NCBI RefSeq assembly: GCF_003628125.1
Contig: NZ_RBZU01000012.1
Location: 124,001 to 188,000, forward strand
Source: Pararobbsia silviterrae
GTDB taxonomy: Bacteria; Pseudomonadota; Gammaproteobacteria; Burkholderiales; Burkholderiaceae
Reading direction: 5' to 3'
DNA: 64,000 nt
Under the pieces are notes generated by a model. It was not told where the DNA came from and made no database searches. It saw only the letters and a list, made by a program, of their open reading frames with translations. Shown here one piece after another: positions 17,068 to 26,532 of this stretch (position 1 is the stretch's first letter; each line of letters opens with the position of its first letter). A program made the position numbers and the translations under genes.

Positions 17068-19625
17068 GCGACGCACGCGTGATGGGGCACGGGGGGATGG
17101 CGCGTCGGCGGCACAGGCTCGGCGCGCGCGCCATCGCCTGCGTGCTCGCGGGGCTCGGCGTGCTGTCGATCGCACAGGCCGCGACGCCGGCATCGGGCAA
17201 TGCGCCCGATCCCGAACAGGCCGCGCCGGCCGTGCGCAAGGCGGCCACGTCGCGCGTGGCGAGCGCGCCGGGCGTGCCGAGTCTATCGAGCACACCCGCC
17301 GCGATCCTCGGCACCGATACATCGACTGCGCCGCTCGCGCCGCCGGTGCCGCCGCCCGGCGATGCGCGGCCGTTCGATCCGAACGCGACGCCGCTGCCGA
17401 TGTTCGCGACGCCCGTGCCCGACGGCTCGCGTCTCGTCAGCGATCGCGTGCCGACCACGCGCGACGATGCGAACACGCCCTCGGGCGGCCGTCAGGCGGT
17501 CCTCACGTTCAAGCAGCTCGGCGCGCTCGACCCGTTGCAGTTGCGCGGCGTCGAAGGCCAAAGCGGCGTGCCGTTTTCGGTGCGTGCCGACGAGGTCGTC
17601 ACGGCCGCGACGCTGCATCTGATCTACAGCTATTCGCCGTCGCTGCTGCCCGACATCTCGCATCTGAAAGTCATCGTCAACGGCGAACCGGCCGCGACGC
17701 TGCCGTTGCCGAAGACACAGGGCGGCATGCTGCTCGAACGCGACGTTCCCGTCGAGCCGCGTCTGCTGACCGAATTCAATCACGTGAATATCCAGCTCGT
17801 CGGGCACTACACGAAGGGGTGCGAAGACCCCGCGAGCAGTGCGTTATGGGCGACCATCAGCAACGAGAGCGCGTTGCATCTGACGTTCCAGTCGCTGCCG
17901 ACGCGCGCCGATCTCGCGCAACTGCCGTTGCCGTTTTTCGATCGGCGCGATGTACGCCGGCTCGAATTGCCGATCGTGATGCCCGGGCAACCCGATCCGG
18001 GACTGCTCGAAGCGGCGGGCATCGTCGCGTCGCACTTCGGATCGCTCGCGGGGTATCGCGGCGCGCTGTTCCCCGCGTTCCTCGATCAATTGCCGCCGAC
18101 GGGCAACGCGGTCGTCTTCGCGACCGCGTCCGCGAAACCGGCCAATGTCGACATTCCGCCCATCACGGGGCCGACGTTGTCGATCATCGATCGGCCCGGG
18201 GATGTGCGCGGCAAGCTGCTGCTCGTGCTGGGCCGCGACGATGCGGAACTCAAGACGGCCGCGACCGTGCTCGGCATCGGGCAGGCGACGCTGTCCGGAC
18301 CGACCGCCGTCGTCACGCAACTCGACGATCTCAAGCCGCGCGAGCCTTACGACGCGCCGAACTGGGTGCCGAGCGACCGGCCCGTGCGATTCGGCGAACT
18401 CGCGCCGGCGCGCGATCTGAGCGTCACGGGCTATGGCGCCGACGCGGTCCGCGTGACCGTGCGCGTCGCGCCGGACCTGTTCGGCTGGCATAGCCGCGGC
18501 GTGCCGATCGACCTGCGCTACCGCTATACGCCGCGTCCCGTGGCCGACAAGTCGTCGCTCAACATCAGCGTCAACAACGACTTCGTGCAGGCGATCCGGA
18601 TTCCCGCACAAACGGCCGTCGGATCGGATTTGAGCCGGTGGGTGAGCCGCTTTCTGCCGGATCCGTCGACGACCGCGCGCCGCACCGTCTATGTGCCGCC
18701 GCATCTGCTCGCGTCGCAGGCACAGTTGCGGTTTCACTTCTACTACGAGATTCCGAAGACGGGCGAGTGCCAGGGCACGTATGTCGATAACGTCGAGGGC
18801 GCGATCGATCCGGGTTCGACGATCGATCTGTCGTCGTATCCGCACTATATGGCGCTGCCCGATCTCGCCGCGTTCTCGACGAGCGGTTTTCCGTTCACGC
18901 GGATGGCCGATTTGTCCCAGACCGCGGTCGTGCTGCCCGATCACGCGGGCGCGCTCGACTACAGCATGTATTTCGCGCTCATGGGGCGCATGGGCGATTC
19001 GACGGGATACCCCGTGTCGGGTGTGAACGTCACGCATGCGGAGTCCGTCGATGCCGACGCCGACAAGGACCTCATCGTGATCGGCGCGCCCGCGAATCAG
19101 CCCTTGTTCGAGAAGTGGAAATCGCATATGCCGTTCTCGCGCACGGGGCAGGCGAGCACGTTCCCGGTGTCGGACATCGCGTTCCGTCTCGTCGATTGGT
19201 GGCGCGGCGCCGGACACGAGGCGCATGCGGTCAAGCGCGGCGATCTCTCGCTGATCAACGACAACAGCGGCGCGCTCATGATGGGATTCGAATCGCCGCT
19301 GCGTTCGGAACGCAGTGTCGTCGCGATCGTGATGTCCGATGCGAATACGTCGTACGACATCACGCGCGCGTTGATGGACCCGGACCTCGTGAGCCAGATT
19401 CAGGGCGGTCTCGACGTGATCCACGGCAAGACGATCACGCCCGTCTCGAACGGCGAGATCTATTACGTCGGCCAGCTCCCGCCGATCCAGTATCTGCGTT
19501 GGGCGATGTCCGAGCACCCGTGGATGCTCGTCATCTGCGGCGCGCTCGCTGCCGTGCTGCTCGCGGCGCTGATGTACCGGACCTTGCGTGGTATTGCGAT
19601 CCGGCGTTTGAAGGATGACGCATGA
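17064..19625 (+). CDS. bcsB: Cyclic-di-GMP-binding-type cellulose synthase subunit B
   Basis: 853 residues. A signal peptide (residues 1-~40, ending SIAQAATP) is followed by a Pro/Ala-rich stretch to about residue 125, then the periplasmic carbohydrate-binding and flavodoxin-like repeats of BcsB. A single C-terminal membrane anchor (LVICGALAAVLLAALMY) packs against BcsA. BcsB guides the nascent glucan through the periplasm. The ATG at 17064 overlaps the bcsA stop (ATGA) and its own stop overlaps bcsZ the same way. The Pro/Ala-rich stretch after the signal peptide makes it somewhat longer than the enterobacterial protein. Confidence 0.93.
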   Translation: MSDARVMGHGGMARRRHRLGARAIACVLAGLGVLSIAQAATPASGNAPDPEQAAPAVRKAATSRVASAPGVPSLSSTPAAILGTDTSTAPLAPPVPPPGDARPFDPNATPLPMFATPVPDGSRLVSDRVPTTRDDANTPSGGRQAVLTFKQLGALDPLQLRGVEGQSGVPFSVRADEVVTAATLHLIYSYSPSLLPDISHLKVIVNGEPAATLPLPKTQGGMLLERDVPVEPRLLTEFNHVNIQLVGHYTKGCEDPASSALWATISNESALHLTFQSLPTRADLAQLPLPFFDRRDVRRLELPIVMPGQPDPGLLEAAGIVASHFGSLAGYRGALFPAFLDQLPPTGNAVVFATASAKPANVDIPPITGPTLSIIDRPGDVRGKLLLVLGRDDAELKTAATVLGIGQATLSGPTAVVTQLDDLKPREPYDAPNWVPSDRPVRFGELAPARDLSVTGYGADAVRVTVRVAPDLFGWHSRGVPIDLRYRYTPRPVADKSSLNISVNNDFVQAIRIPAQTAVGSDLSRWVSRFLPDPSTTARRTVYVPPHLLASQAQLRFHFYYEIPKTGECQGTYVDNVEGAIDPGSTIDLSSYPHYMALPDLAAFSTSGFPFTRMADLSQTAVVLPDHAGALDYSMYFALMGRMGDSTGYPVSGVNVTHAESVDADADKDLIVIGAPANQPLFEKWKSHMPFSRTGQASTFPVSDIAFRLVDWWRGAGHEAHAVKRGDLSLINDNSGALMMGFESPLRSERSVVAIVMSDANTSYDITRALMDPDLVSQIQGGLDVIHGKTITPVSNGEIYYVGQLPPIQYLRWAMSEHPWMLVICGALAAVLLAALMYRTLRGIAIRRLKDDA

Positions 19626-20911
19626 GGCTGCATCGCGCGGCCGCGTGCGCATGCGCGCGTCTCGACGCGCATGCCGCGGCGCGCGTCGAGGTGCGAGGCG
19701 ATCGGTGTATCGAGGGGCATGTCGAGCCGCGCATCGAGGCGCGTGTCCAGCGGTGTGTCGATGTGCGCGCCGGACTGCGCAGGGTTGCGCTCGCGATGGC
19801 CGGCGCGATCGCGGGACTGTCGGGCGCGGCGCATGCCGCGCCGTGCGCGTGGCCGCAATACGACGCGTGGCTCGCGAAGGTCATGCAGAACGACGGGCGC
19901 GCGCTCGACGTCGATACGAAGCGGCGGCAATCGACATCGGAGGGACAGTCGTATGCGATGTTCTTCGCGCTCGTCGCGAACGATCGCGCGACGTTCGACC
20001 GCGCGCTCGACTGGACGCGGCGCAATCTCGCGGGCGGCGTGTTCGGTCCCGACGGCGCGCATCTGCCCGCATGGCAGTGGGGTCGTCGCGACGACGGAAA
20101 CGACGGGGTCGTCGATCCGAACTCGGCGTCCGATTCGGATCTCTGGCTCGCGTATGACTTGCTCGAAGCAGGACGTCTGTGGCGCGAGAGCGGATATACG
20201 CGGACCGCGCTCGCGCTGATGAGCCAGATCCGCGCGAACGAGACGGTGGCATTGCCGGGTGTCGGGACGATGCTGTTGCCGGGATCGAGCGGGTTCTATC
20301 AGAACGGCGTGGCGCGGGTCAATCCGAGCTATACGCCGGCGTTCGTGTTGCGGCGCCTTGCGCTCGAGGATCCGCAGGGACCGTGGACCGCGATCGCGAC
20401 GAATGCGACCGAGATGATGCGGATCGTCTCGCCGCGCGGTTATGCGCCCGACTGGGCCGCGTTTCGCGTGGGACAGGGCTATGTCGTCGATCCGGTCGCG
20501 GGCGACGCGGGCAGCTATGACGCGATCCGCACGTATCTGTGGGCCGCGTTGACCGCGCGCGGCGATCCGCTCGGCGCGCGGCAGCTCGCGATACTCGGCG
20601 GCATGCGTGCCGCGTTCGATGCGACGGCCGCGTTGCCCGAGCGCGTCGCGACCTTGACGGGTGTCGTCAGCGGTACGGCGCCCGTGGGTTTCTGGGCCGC
20701 GTTGCTGCCGTATTTCAACGCGTTCAGCGATGCACGCGGCATCGCGGCCGCGCAGCAGCATCTCGCGAGCGATTTCGCGCAGGCGCGCTATTACGACCGC
20801 GCGTTGGCGCTGTTCGGAACCGGGGCGTTCGAACAGCGGTATCGATTCGATGTTCAAGGGCGGCTCGAGCCGCGCTGGGAGGCAGCATGCCAGTCCGACA
20901 ACGCACGCTGA
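19622..20911 (+). CDS. bcsZ: Periplasmic endo-1,4-beta-glucanase (GH8)
   Basis: Family-8 cellulase that trims glucan during export. The likely acid Glu is in TSEGQSYAMF (Glu107) and the conserved Asp in GSYDAIRTYLW (Asp300), counted from the first ATG. The ATG at 19622 overlaps the bcsB stop like the other junctions in this operon. That start puts ~47 Arg/His/Cys-rich residues ahead of a normal signal peptide (LRRVALAMAGAIAGLSGAAHA). A GTG at 19763 would start right at the signal peptide, so the true start is uncertain. The gene overlaps bcsC by 25 bases. Confidence 0.93.
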   Translation: MRLHRAAACACARLDAHAAARVEVRGDRCIEGHVEPRIEARVQRCVDVRAGLRRVALAMAGAIAGLSGAAHAAPCAWPQYDAWLAKVMQNDGRALDVDTKRRQSTSEGQSYAMFFALVANDRATFDRALDWTRRNLAGGVFGPDGAHLPAWQWGRRDDGNDGVVDPNSASDSDLWLAYDLLEAGRLWRESGYTRTALALMSQIRANETVALPGVGTMLLPGSSGFYQNGVARVNPSYTPAFVLRRLALEDPQGPWTAIATNATEMMRIVSPRGYAPDWAAFRVGQGYVVDPVAGDAGSYDAIRTYLWAALTARGDPLGARQLAILGGMRAAFDATAALPERVATLTGVVSGTAPVGFWAALLPYFNAFSDARGIAAAQQHLASDFAQARYYDRALALFGTGAFEQRYRFDVQGRLEPRWEAACQSDNAR

Positions 20912-23900
20912 TCGTCGCGCTCTACGCGGCGCTGCAGACGTGCGGCGGGTTCACGCCGACATACGCGGCCGAGCAGGGCGACGCGCTCGCCGTGCTGATC
21001 GCGCAGGGCAAATACTGGCAGAACCACCAGCGCGGCGATCTCGCCGAGCAGGCGTGGCGCAAGGTGCTGCGCATCGATCCGAAGCAGCCCGATGCGCTCT
21101 ACGGCATGGGCGTCGTCGAAGCCGATCGCAAGCAGATGCCCGAGGCGCAGGAGTATCTGCTGCAATTGCGCGACGCGTCGCCGAACGATCCGCGTATCGA
21201 CGATCTCGCGAGCCGTCTCGGCGAGAGCACGCCGCGTTCGTCCGCGATCGATCAGGCGCGGCGGCTTGCCGGACAGGGCCAGGCACAGGCCGCGGTGCAG
21301 CGTTACCAGGACGCGATCGCAAAAGGCGGCGCGGTGTCGCCCGAGCTCGCGCTCGAGTATTACCAGTCGCTGGGTGCGACGCCCGCGGGCTATGACGAGG
21401 CGCGTCGCGGCATGGAGGCGCTCGCGAAGGCGCATCCCGACGACCCGCGCTATGCGCTCGCGCTCGCGCAGCATTTGACGTATCGCGAAGCGACGCGCCG
21501 CGAGGGCATCGCGCAGTTGGCGAAGCTCGCGGGCTCGCCCGACGTCGGCCAGACCGCGCGCACGAGCTGGCGTCAGGCCTTGCTCTGGCTCGGCGGCCGC
21601 GCTTCGGACGAGCCGCTGTATCAGGCGTATCTGCAGACGAACCCGAACGACGCGGCGGTCAAGGCACGGTACGACGCGCTTGCCGCGCAGGAAGCCGCCG
21701 CGCGCGAACGCGCCGCGATCGGCGCTGCGCAGAGCGCCCGCGGACGCGCGGTCGCCGAGGGATTCGACGCCGCGCAAGACAACGATCTCGCGACGGCCGA
21801 GGCGCGTTTCCAGAGCGTGCTCAAGACCACGCCGAACGACGGCGACGCGCTCGGCGGCATGGGTGTCGTGCGGCTCAAGCAGGAGAAGTTCGGCGAAGCG
21901 CGGCGCTATCTCGAACGCGCGATGCAGGCGGGCAATCCGGGGCGATGGCGCGATGCGCTCAAGAGCGCGACGTATTGGGACGACGTCAGCGCGGGCCTCG
22001 GCGCGCGGAGCAACGGCGAGATCGAGCAGGCGAAGTCGATGTTCGAGAAGGCCATCACGGTCGATCCGAGCGAGGTGACCGCGCAGAATCTGCTCGGCGA
22101 TACGTTGCTGAGCGCGGGCGATCCGCGCGCCGCCGAGGCCGCATACCGGATGGTGTTGCGGCGTCAGGCCGACAATCCCGATGCGATACGCGGTCTCGTC
22201 GGCGCGCTGGCCGCGCAGGGGCGCGGGCAGGAGGCGATGCAGTTCGCCGATCAATTGACCGAGGAGCAGCGCGAGAAAGTCGGCGGCATCAGCAAGCTCA
22301 AGGCGCAGGCCGAACAGGCCGATGCGCGCAATGCCGAGGCGCGCGGCGATCTCGGCACGGCGCGCAGCCTGCTCGAGGACGCGTTGCTCAACGACCCCGA
22401 GAATCCGTGGATGCGGCTCGATCTCGGGCGCATCTACGTGAAGCTGGGCGCGACGGGCAGCGCGCGGAGTCTGATGGACGGGCTGCTCGCCGCGCATCCC
22501 GATTCGCCCGATGTGCTTTACGCGGCCGCGTTGCTCGCGGCCGAGACGCAGGACTGGAACAGCGGCCTCCTGCTGTTGCAGCGGATTCCGCCCGCGCAGC
22601 GCACGGGCGATATGACGACGCTTCAGCATCGGCTCTGGGTGCATGCGCAGGCGGACAGTGCGGCCGCGCTCGCGGATCGCGGCCAGATCGGCGCGGCGCG
22701 CGCGACGCTCGCGAACGCCGAGCCGGTCGCGGGCAACGATCCGGAACTCATCTCGACGCTGGCGAGCGCGTACGCGAAGATCGGCGACACCGGACATGCG
22801 CTCGCGCTCATGCGCGCCGTGCTCGCGCGATCGTCGCGGCCCGATGCGGGGTTGTTGCTTCAATACGCGGGCGTGTTGTTGTCGACGCAACAGGAGACCG
22901 AGCTCGTGTCGGTGCTCCAGCGTCTCGCTTCGATGCCGTTGTCGGCCGAGCAGCGTCAGGGGCTCAGCAACATCAATATGGCCGTCGCGTTGCGGCGCGC
23001 CGACGCGTTGCGCGTGAAGGGCGATCTTGCCGATGCGTTCGAAGCGATCTCGCCCGCGCTCGCCGTGCGTCCCGACGACCCCGAACTGCAGAGCGCGCTC
23101 GGCCGCATGTATGCGTCGGCGGGACAGCCCGGGCAAGCGCTCAAATGCTTCGAACGGTCGCTCGATGTGCGGCCCAACGATCTGAATACGCTGATGTCCG
23201 CGGTCGGCGCGGGCACGGCGAATCACGACTGGCCGACCGCGAACCGATTGATGCAGAACGCGTTGCAGATCGCGCCGGACAATCCGCGCGTGCTCGCGAC
23301 GGGCGGACGTCTGTATCACGCGCAGGGTCGCAATGTGCTCGCGGCCGAGTATTTCCGGCGATCGTTGATTGCGGAGAACGCGCCCGTCGGCGGCGTCAAC
23401 GGTCCGCTCGATCTGCGGCTTGTCGGCCGCGGATGGGACGCATCGTTGAGCGGGGGCACGGCGCCCGTGCTCAATCCGTTCATCGGCATACGCGGCCCCG
23501 ATATGAGCGCGACGACGCAAAGCGCGCCGTCCGCCGCGGGCGGCGGCGCGTATGGCTATTCGCAGATGCCCGCGCAGGCGCCGGCCGTTGCGCCGTATTC
23601 GACGGCCCCTTATCCGACACAGACCATGCCTTACACACCGCCGCCTGCTCCGCCCGCGCCGTACGTGACGCCGTCGCCGGGGCAGTACAACACGCTGGGG
23701 CCGCGCTCGTCGCTGACGGTGCCGTCGGCCGGATATGGGCCCGATGCGAATGGGGCGTCCGATTCGGGCGGGGGCGAGGCGGCGCCGGGTGACGGAGGCG
23801 CGGGCTCTGCCGGCGGGCAGGGGGATCAAGCGGCGAACTATCAGGCGTATCCGAACCAGCCGGCCGCGTATACCCAGGCGCCGCAGGTGCCCGCGGGCGT

Positions 23901-25968
23901 GGCGTCGCAAGTGCAGGCGGGGACCGTGTATCCGTCGCAGTCACAGATACGCGCGCCCGCCGCGCAGACCTATCCGAACCCGGGACAGCAGGCGCAGCCC
24001 GCGCAGCCGTGGGGCGGCGTGAATCAGCCGAATGCGGCGGCATATGCGCAACCGATGGTGCCGGTGCCGAGCGCGCCGCAAGTCGTCGCGCCGCCGACGC
24101 CGGCTCAGCAGGCGTATGCGCAGCAACAGGCGCAGGGCTACGTGCCCGTGCCCGCGTATCCGGCCGTGCCTCAGCAGCCAGGATATGCGCCGGGGTATGG
24201 GCCCGGTTATGCGCAGGCCGGATATCCGCAACCGGGGTATGCACAAGGGTACGCGCCGGGATATGTGCCGCAACCCGCGCCGTGGCCCGCGCAGGGGGCG
24301 CCCGGATACTATGCGCCGGCTCAGCCCGTGCCGAACGCGGCCGCGCCGTCGAGCACGGCCAAATCGACGAAGACCGCGAAGAGCAAGAAGACGGCGCAGC
24401 CTGCCCAGGCCTATGCGCAATATGCGCAGCAAGGGTATGCGCAGCCCGGGTATCCGCAGGCGGGGTATGTTCAGCCGGGCTATGCGCAGCCCGCGTATGG
24501 AGGCTATCCGCAACAGGGTTATGCGGCGCCGTATCCGCAGCAAGGCTACGGCGCGCCTGCGCCGCAACCGTATCCTCAGCAAGCGTATGCGCAGCAGGGG
24601 TATCCCCAGCAGGCCGCGCCGGGGTATGCGCCGCAACAGCCCGTCTATATGCAGCAGCAGGCGCCCGCGCCGAGTCTTTCGACGGCGTCGTCGGCGAACG
24701 CGGCCATTGCGTCGGCCTTGCCCGATACGAGTCCGAGCCGGATACAGATCGGCGCGCCGCCGCCGAATACGCCGGTCAGCGTGCAGGACGAGCTCGATCA
24801 GATCAATCGCGAGCAGGCGAGCACGGTCGGCGGGGGATTGAGCTTCCGCAATCGCGACGGCACGACGGGGCTGTCGTCGCTGACCGACATCGAGGCGCCG
24901 ATCGAAGGACGCGTGAGCACAGGCGACGGGCATGTCGTGATTCGCGCGACGCCCGTCTATCTCGACGCGGGGACGCCCGATACGACGATCTACACGCGAA
25001 GCCAGTTCGGCACGGGTCTCGCGAGTCCGACGCAGGCGGTCGCGGTGGGCTCGCAGAGCGCGACGGGGACCGGTTTGTCGATCGGGTATCAGTCGCGGTC
25101 GTGGGCGCTCGACGTGGGTTCGACGCCGCTCGGCTTCCATTACACGAACATTACGGGCGACATCACGTATCACGGGGCGGTCAACGATCTCGTGTCGTAT
25201 CAGCTTGCCGCGACGCGCCAGCCCGTGACGGACAGCCTGTTGTCGTACGCGGGCGCATACGACGCGCGTTCGGGCACGTGGTGGGGCGGCGTCATGAGCA
25301 GCGGCGCGCGTGCGCAGATCGGCTGGGATGACGGCACGAACGGCGCGTATGTGTATGGGTCGTTCAACTATCTGAACGGCAATGACGTCGAGACCAATAC
25401 GCGCGCCGAAGGCGGCGGCGGGTTCTATACGCACCTGATCAACGCGATCGACGAATCGTTCACGGCGGGCGTCAACGCGATGTTCTTCGGGTACAACAAG
25501 AATCTGAGCGGCTTTACGGTGGGACAGGGCGGGTATTTCAGTCCGCAGACCTATGTCGCGTTGAACATTCCGTTCGACTACTACGGACGCACGGGCGATC
25601 TCACGTATCGCGTCAACGGGTCGCTTGGCGTCCAGCATTTCAACGAGGATTCGACGCCGTATTTCCCGAACAATGCGCAGGATCAGGCGGGCGCAGAGCA
25701 GGCGGCGGCCGCGTCCGTCGCGGATAACCCGGGGCTGACGGCCACGTTGCCGAGTCAGTCGAAGACGGGGGTGCGGTACAACCTGCTGGGCGTCGTCGAG
25801 TATCAGCTTGCGCCGCAGTTGTTCGTCGGCGGCGTGGGCGGCGTCGATAACGCGAGTGACTATCGGCAGTGGTATGCGTCGGTCTATATGCGGTATGCGT
25901 TTTCGCGTCAGGCAGGCGCGCCGCTGTTGCCGCCGACGCCGGTCGTCACGCCGTATCCGCAGAATTGA
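20887..25968 (+). CDS. bcsC: Cellulose export protein with TPR scaffold and outer-membrane barrel
   Basis: 1,693 residues, well above the ~1,150-1,300 usual for BcsC. After a signal peptide (residues 1-~28) come many tetratricopeptide repeats to about residue 830, the periplasmic scaffold that binds the glucan. Residues ~865-1270 are a Pro/Gln/Ala/Tyr-rich low-complexity linker. From ~1320 to the end is the BcsC-type 16-strand barrel (LSSLTDIEAPIEGRV, GTGLSIGYQSRSWALDVG, GGVGGVDNASDYRQWYASVYMRYAF). The start ATG lies inside bcsZ. The linker is not out of frame and has no stop, so it looks genuine rather than an assembly error. Last core gene of the operon. Confidence 0.93.
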   Translation: MPVRQRTLIVALYAALQTCGGFTPTYAAEQGDALAVLIAQGKYWQNHQRGDLAEQAWRKVLRIDPKQPDALYGMGVVEADRKQMPEAQEYLLQLRDASPNDPRIDDLASRLGESTPRSSAIDQARRLAGQGQAQAAVQRYQDAIAKGGAVSPELALEYYQSLGATPAGYDEARRGMEALAKAHPDDPRYALALAQHLTYREATRREGIAQLAKLAGSPDVGQTARTSWRQALLWLGGRASDEPLYQAYLQTNPNDAAVKARYDALAAQEAAARERAAIGAAQSARGRAVAEGFDAAQDNDLATAEARFQSVLKTTPNDGDALGGMGVVRLKQEKFGEARRYLERAMQAGNPGRWRDALKSATYWDDVSAGLGARSNGEIEQAKSMFEKAITVDPSEVTAQNLLGDTLLSAGDPRAAEAAYRMVLRRQADNPDAIRGLVGALAAQGRGQEAMQFADQLTEEQREKVGGISKLKAQAEQADARNAEARGDLGTARSLLEDALLNDPENPWMRLDLGRIYVKLGATGSARSLMDGLLAAHPDSPDVLYAAALLAAETQDWNSGLLLLQRIPPAQRTGDMTTLQHRLWVHAQADSAAALADRGQIGAARATLANAEPVAGNDPELISTLASAYAKIGDTGHALALMRAVLARSSRPDAGLLLQYAGVLLSTQQETELVSVLQRLASMPLSAEQRQGLSNINMAVALRRADALRVKGDLADAFEAISPALAVRPDDPELQSALGRMYASAGQPGQALKCFERSLDVRPNDLNTLMSAVGAGTANHDWPTANRLMQNALQIAPDNPRVLATGGRLYHAQGRNVLAAEYFRRSLIAENAPVGGVNGPLDLRLVGRGWDASLSGGTAPVLNPFIGIRGPDMSATTQSAPSAAGGGAYGYSQMPAQAPAVAPYSTAPYPTQTMPYTPPPAPPAPYVTPSPGQYNTLGPRSSLTVPSAGYGPDANGASDSGGGEAAPGDGGAGSAGGQGDQAANYQAYPNQPAAYTQAPQVPAGVASQVQAGTVYPSQSQIRAPAAQTYPNPGQQAQPAQPWGGVNQPNAAAYAQPMVPVPSAPQVVAPPTPAQQAYAQQQAQGYVPVPAYPAVPQQPGYAPGYGPGYAQAGYPQPGYAQGYAPGYVPQPAPWPAQGAPGYYAPAQPVPNAAAPSSTAKSTKTAKSKKTAQPAQAYAQYAQQGYAQPGYPQAGYVQPGYAQPAYGGYPQQGYAAPYPQQGYGAPAPQPYPQQAYAQQGYPQQAAPGYAPQQPVYMQQQAPAPSLSTASSANAAIASALPDTSPSRIQIGAPPPNTPVSVQDELDQINREQASTVGGGLSFRNRDGTTGLSSLTDIEAPIEGRVSTGDGHVVIRATPVYLDAGTPDTTIYTRSQFGTGLASPTQAVAVGSQSATGTGLSIGYQSRSWALDVGSTPLGFHYTNITGDITYHGAVNDLVSYQLAATRQPVTDSLLSYAGAYDARSGTWWGGVMSSGARAQIGWDDGTNGAYVYGSFNYLNGNDVETNTRAEGGGGFYTHLINAIDESFTAGVNAMFFGYNKNLSGFTVGQGGYFSPQTYVALNIPFDYYGRTGDLTYRVNGSLGVQHFNEDSTPYFPNNAQDQAGAEQAAAASVADNPGLTATLPSQSKTGVRYNLLGVVEYQLAPQLFVGGVGGVDNASDYRQWYASVYMRYAFSRQAGAPLLPPTPVVTPYPQN
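23480..24690 (+). repeat. Tyr/Gln/Pro-rich low-complexity coding repeats in bcsC
   Basis: Degenerate repeats encode short units such as GYAQPGYPQ, GYVQPGYAQP and GYPQQGYAAP. They occur in two blocks (about 24170-24330 and 24405-24660) separated by a Lys/Thr-rich patch STKTAKSKKTA at about 24360-24396. The composition resembles flexible, adhesive or phase-separating linkers. It separates the TPR scaffold from the barrel. Confidence 0.8.
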
Positions 25969-25970
25969 GC

Positions 25971-26477
25971 GTGGACGCGCGCGTCTTGAAGCGTATCGCG
26001 GCGCTATGGATGGTGGGGATGCTGGGCGTCGCCGGCGCGTGTGTCGCCGATGCGCAGACGCCGACGGCGGATGCCGATGCGCGTCTCACCGAGGTGCCAT
26101 GGGGCGGCAATGACGCGCCGAGCGATCAATCGGCGGTGGGTCAGCTCATCGATGCCGGGCGCGCGGCCCTGGCGGCCGGCGATGCGCAGGCCGCCGCGCA
26201 GCGTTTCAGCGCGGCGCTCAGGCAGGCGCCCGACGATCCGGCGTTGCTGAACAATCTTGCGACGGCGCGTGCGATGCTCGGCGATACGGACGGAGCCTTG
26301 CAGTTGCTGCGGCGCGCGGTCGCGATCGCGCCCGATCGTACGGATATTCGGAACAATCTGCGGACCCTGACGGACTGGATGCAACGCCAAACCCCCGGAC
26401 TCTTCGACGATAATGCCGTCGACGGCGACCGCGCTTCAGGTCGTCAAGGCGTCACATCGGGCGTGCAACCTTGGTAG
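25971..26477 (+). CDS. Small exported TPR protein downstream of bcsC
   Basis: 168 residues from a GTG two bases after the bcsC stop; an ATG at 26010 would also keep the signal sequence. Residues ~5-32 are a hydrophobic export signal (LWMVGMLGVAGACVADA), with a Cys that could make it a lipoprotein, though the lipobox is weak. Residues ~60-135 form two TPR-like helical hairpins (AGRAALAAGDAQAAAQRFSAAL; DDPALLNNLATARAMLGD). The tail is short and polar. The spacing implies it is a late gene of the cellulose operon, probably acting in the periplasm beside BcsC. I do not recognise a named family. Confidence 0.75.
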   Translation: MDARVLKRIAALWMVGMLGVAGACVADAQTPTADADARLTEVPWGGNDAPSDQSAVGQLIDAGRAALAAGDAQAAAQRFSAALRQAPDDPALLNNLATARAMLGDTDGALQLLRRAVAIAPDRTDIRNNLRTLTDWMQRQTPGLFDDNAVDGDRASGRQGVTSGVQPW

Positions 26478-26532
26478 TTTCGACAAGAAGAAAACGTTTC
26501 AAGAGAAGAATACGGGGGTCAATGTGGCAGGG

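Noticed and set aside
20854-23910. 1,018-codon minus-strand frame opposite bcsC
   Set aside because: Shadow of the TPR-coding region: Arg/Ile/Gly/His-rich with no motifs, while bcsC on the other strand has clear repeats.
23480-24690. Repetitive DNA that might be read as a CRISPR or satellite array
   Set aside because: Units are degenerate, in frame, and translate into one continuous Tyr/Gln/Pro-rich segment of BcsC; there are no equal spacers.
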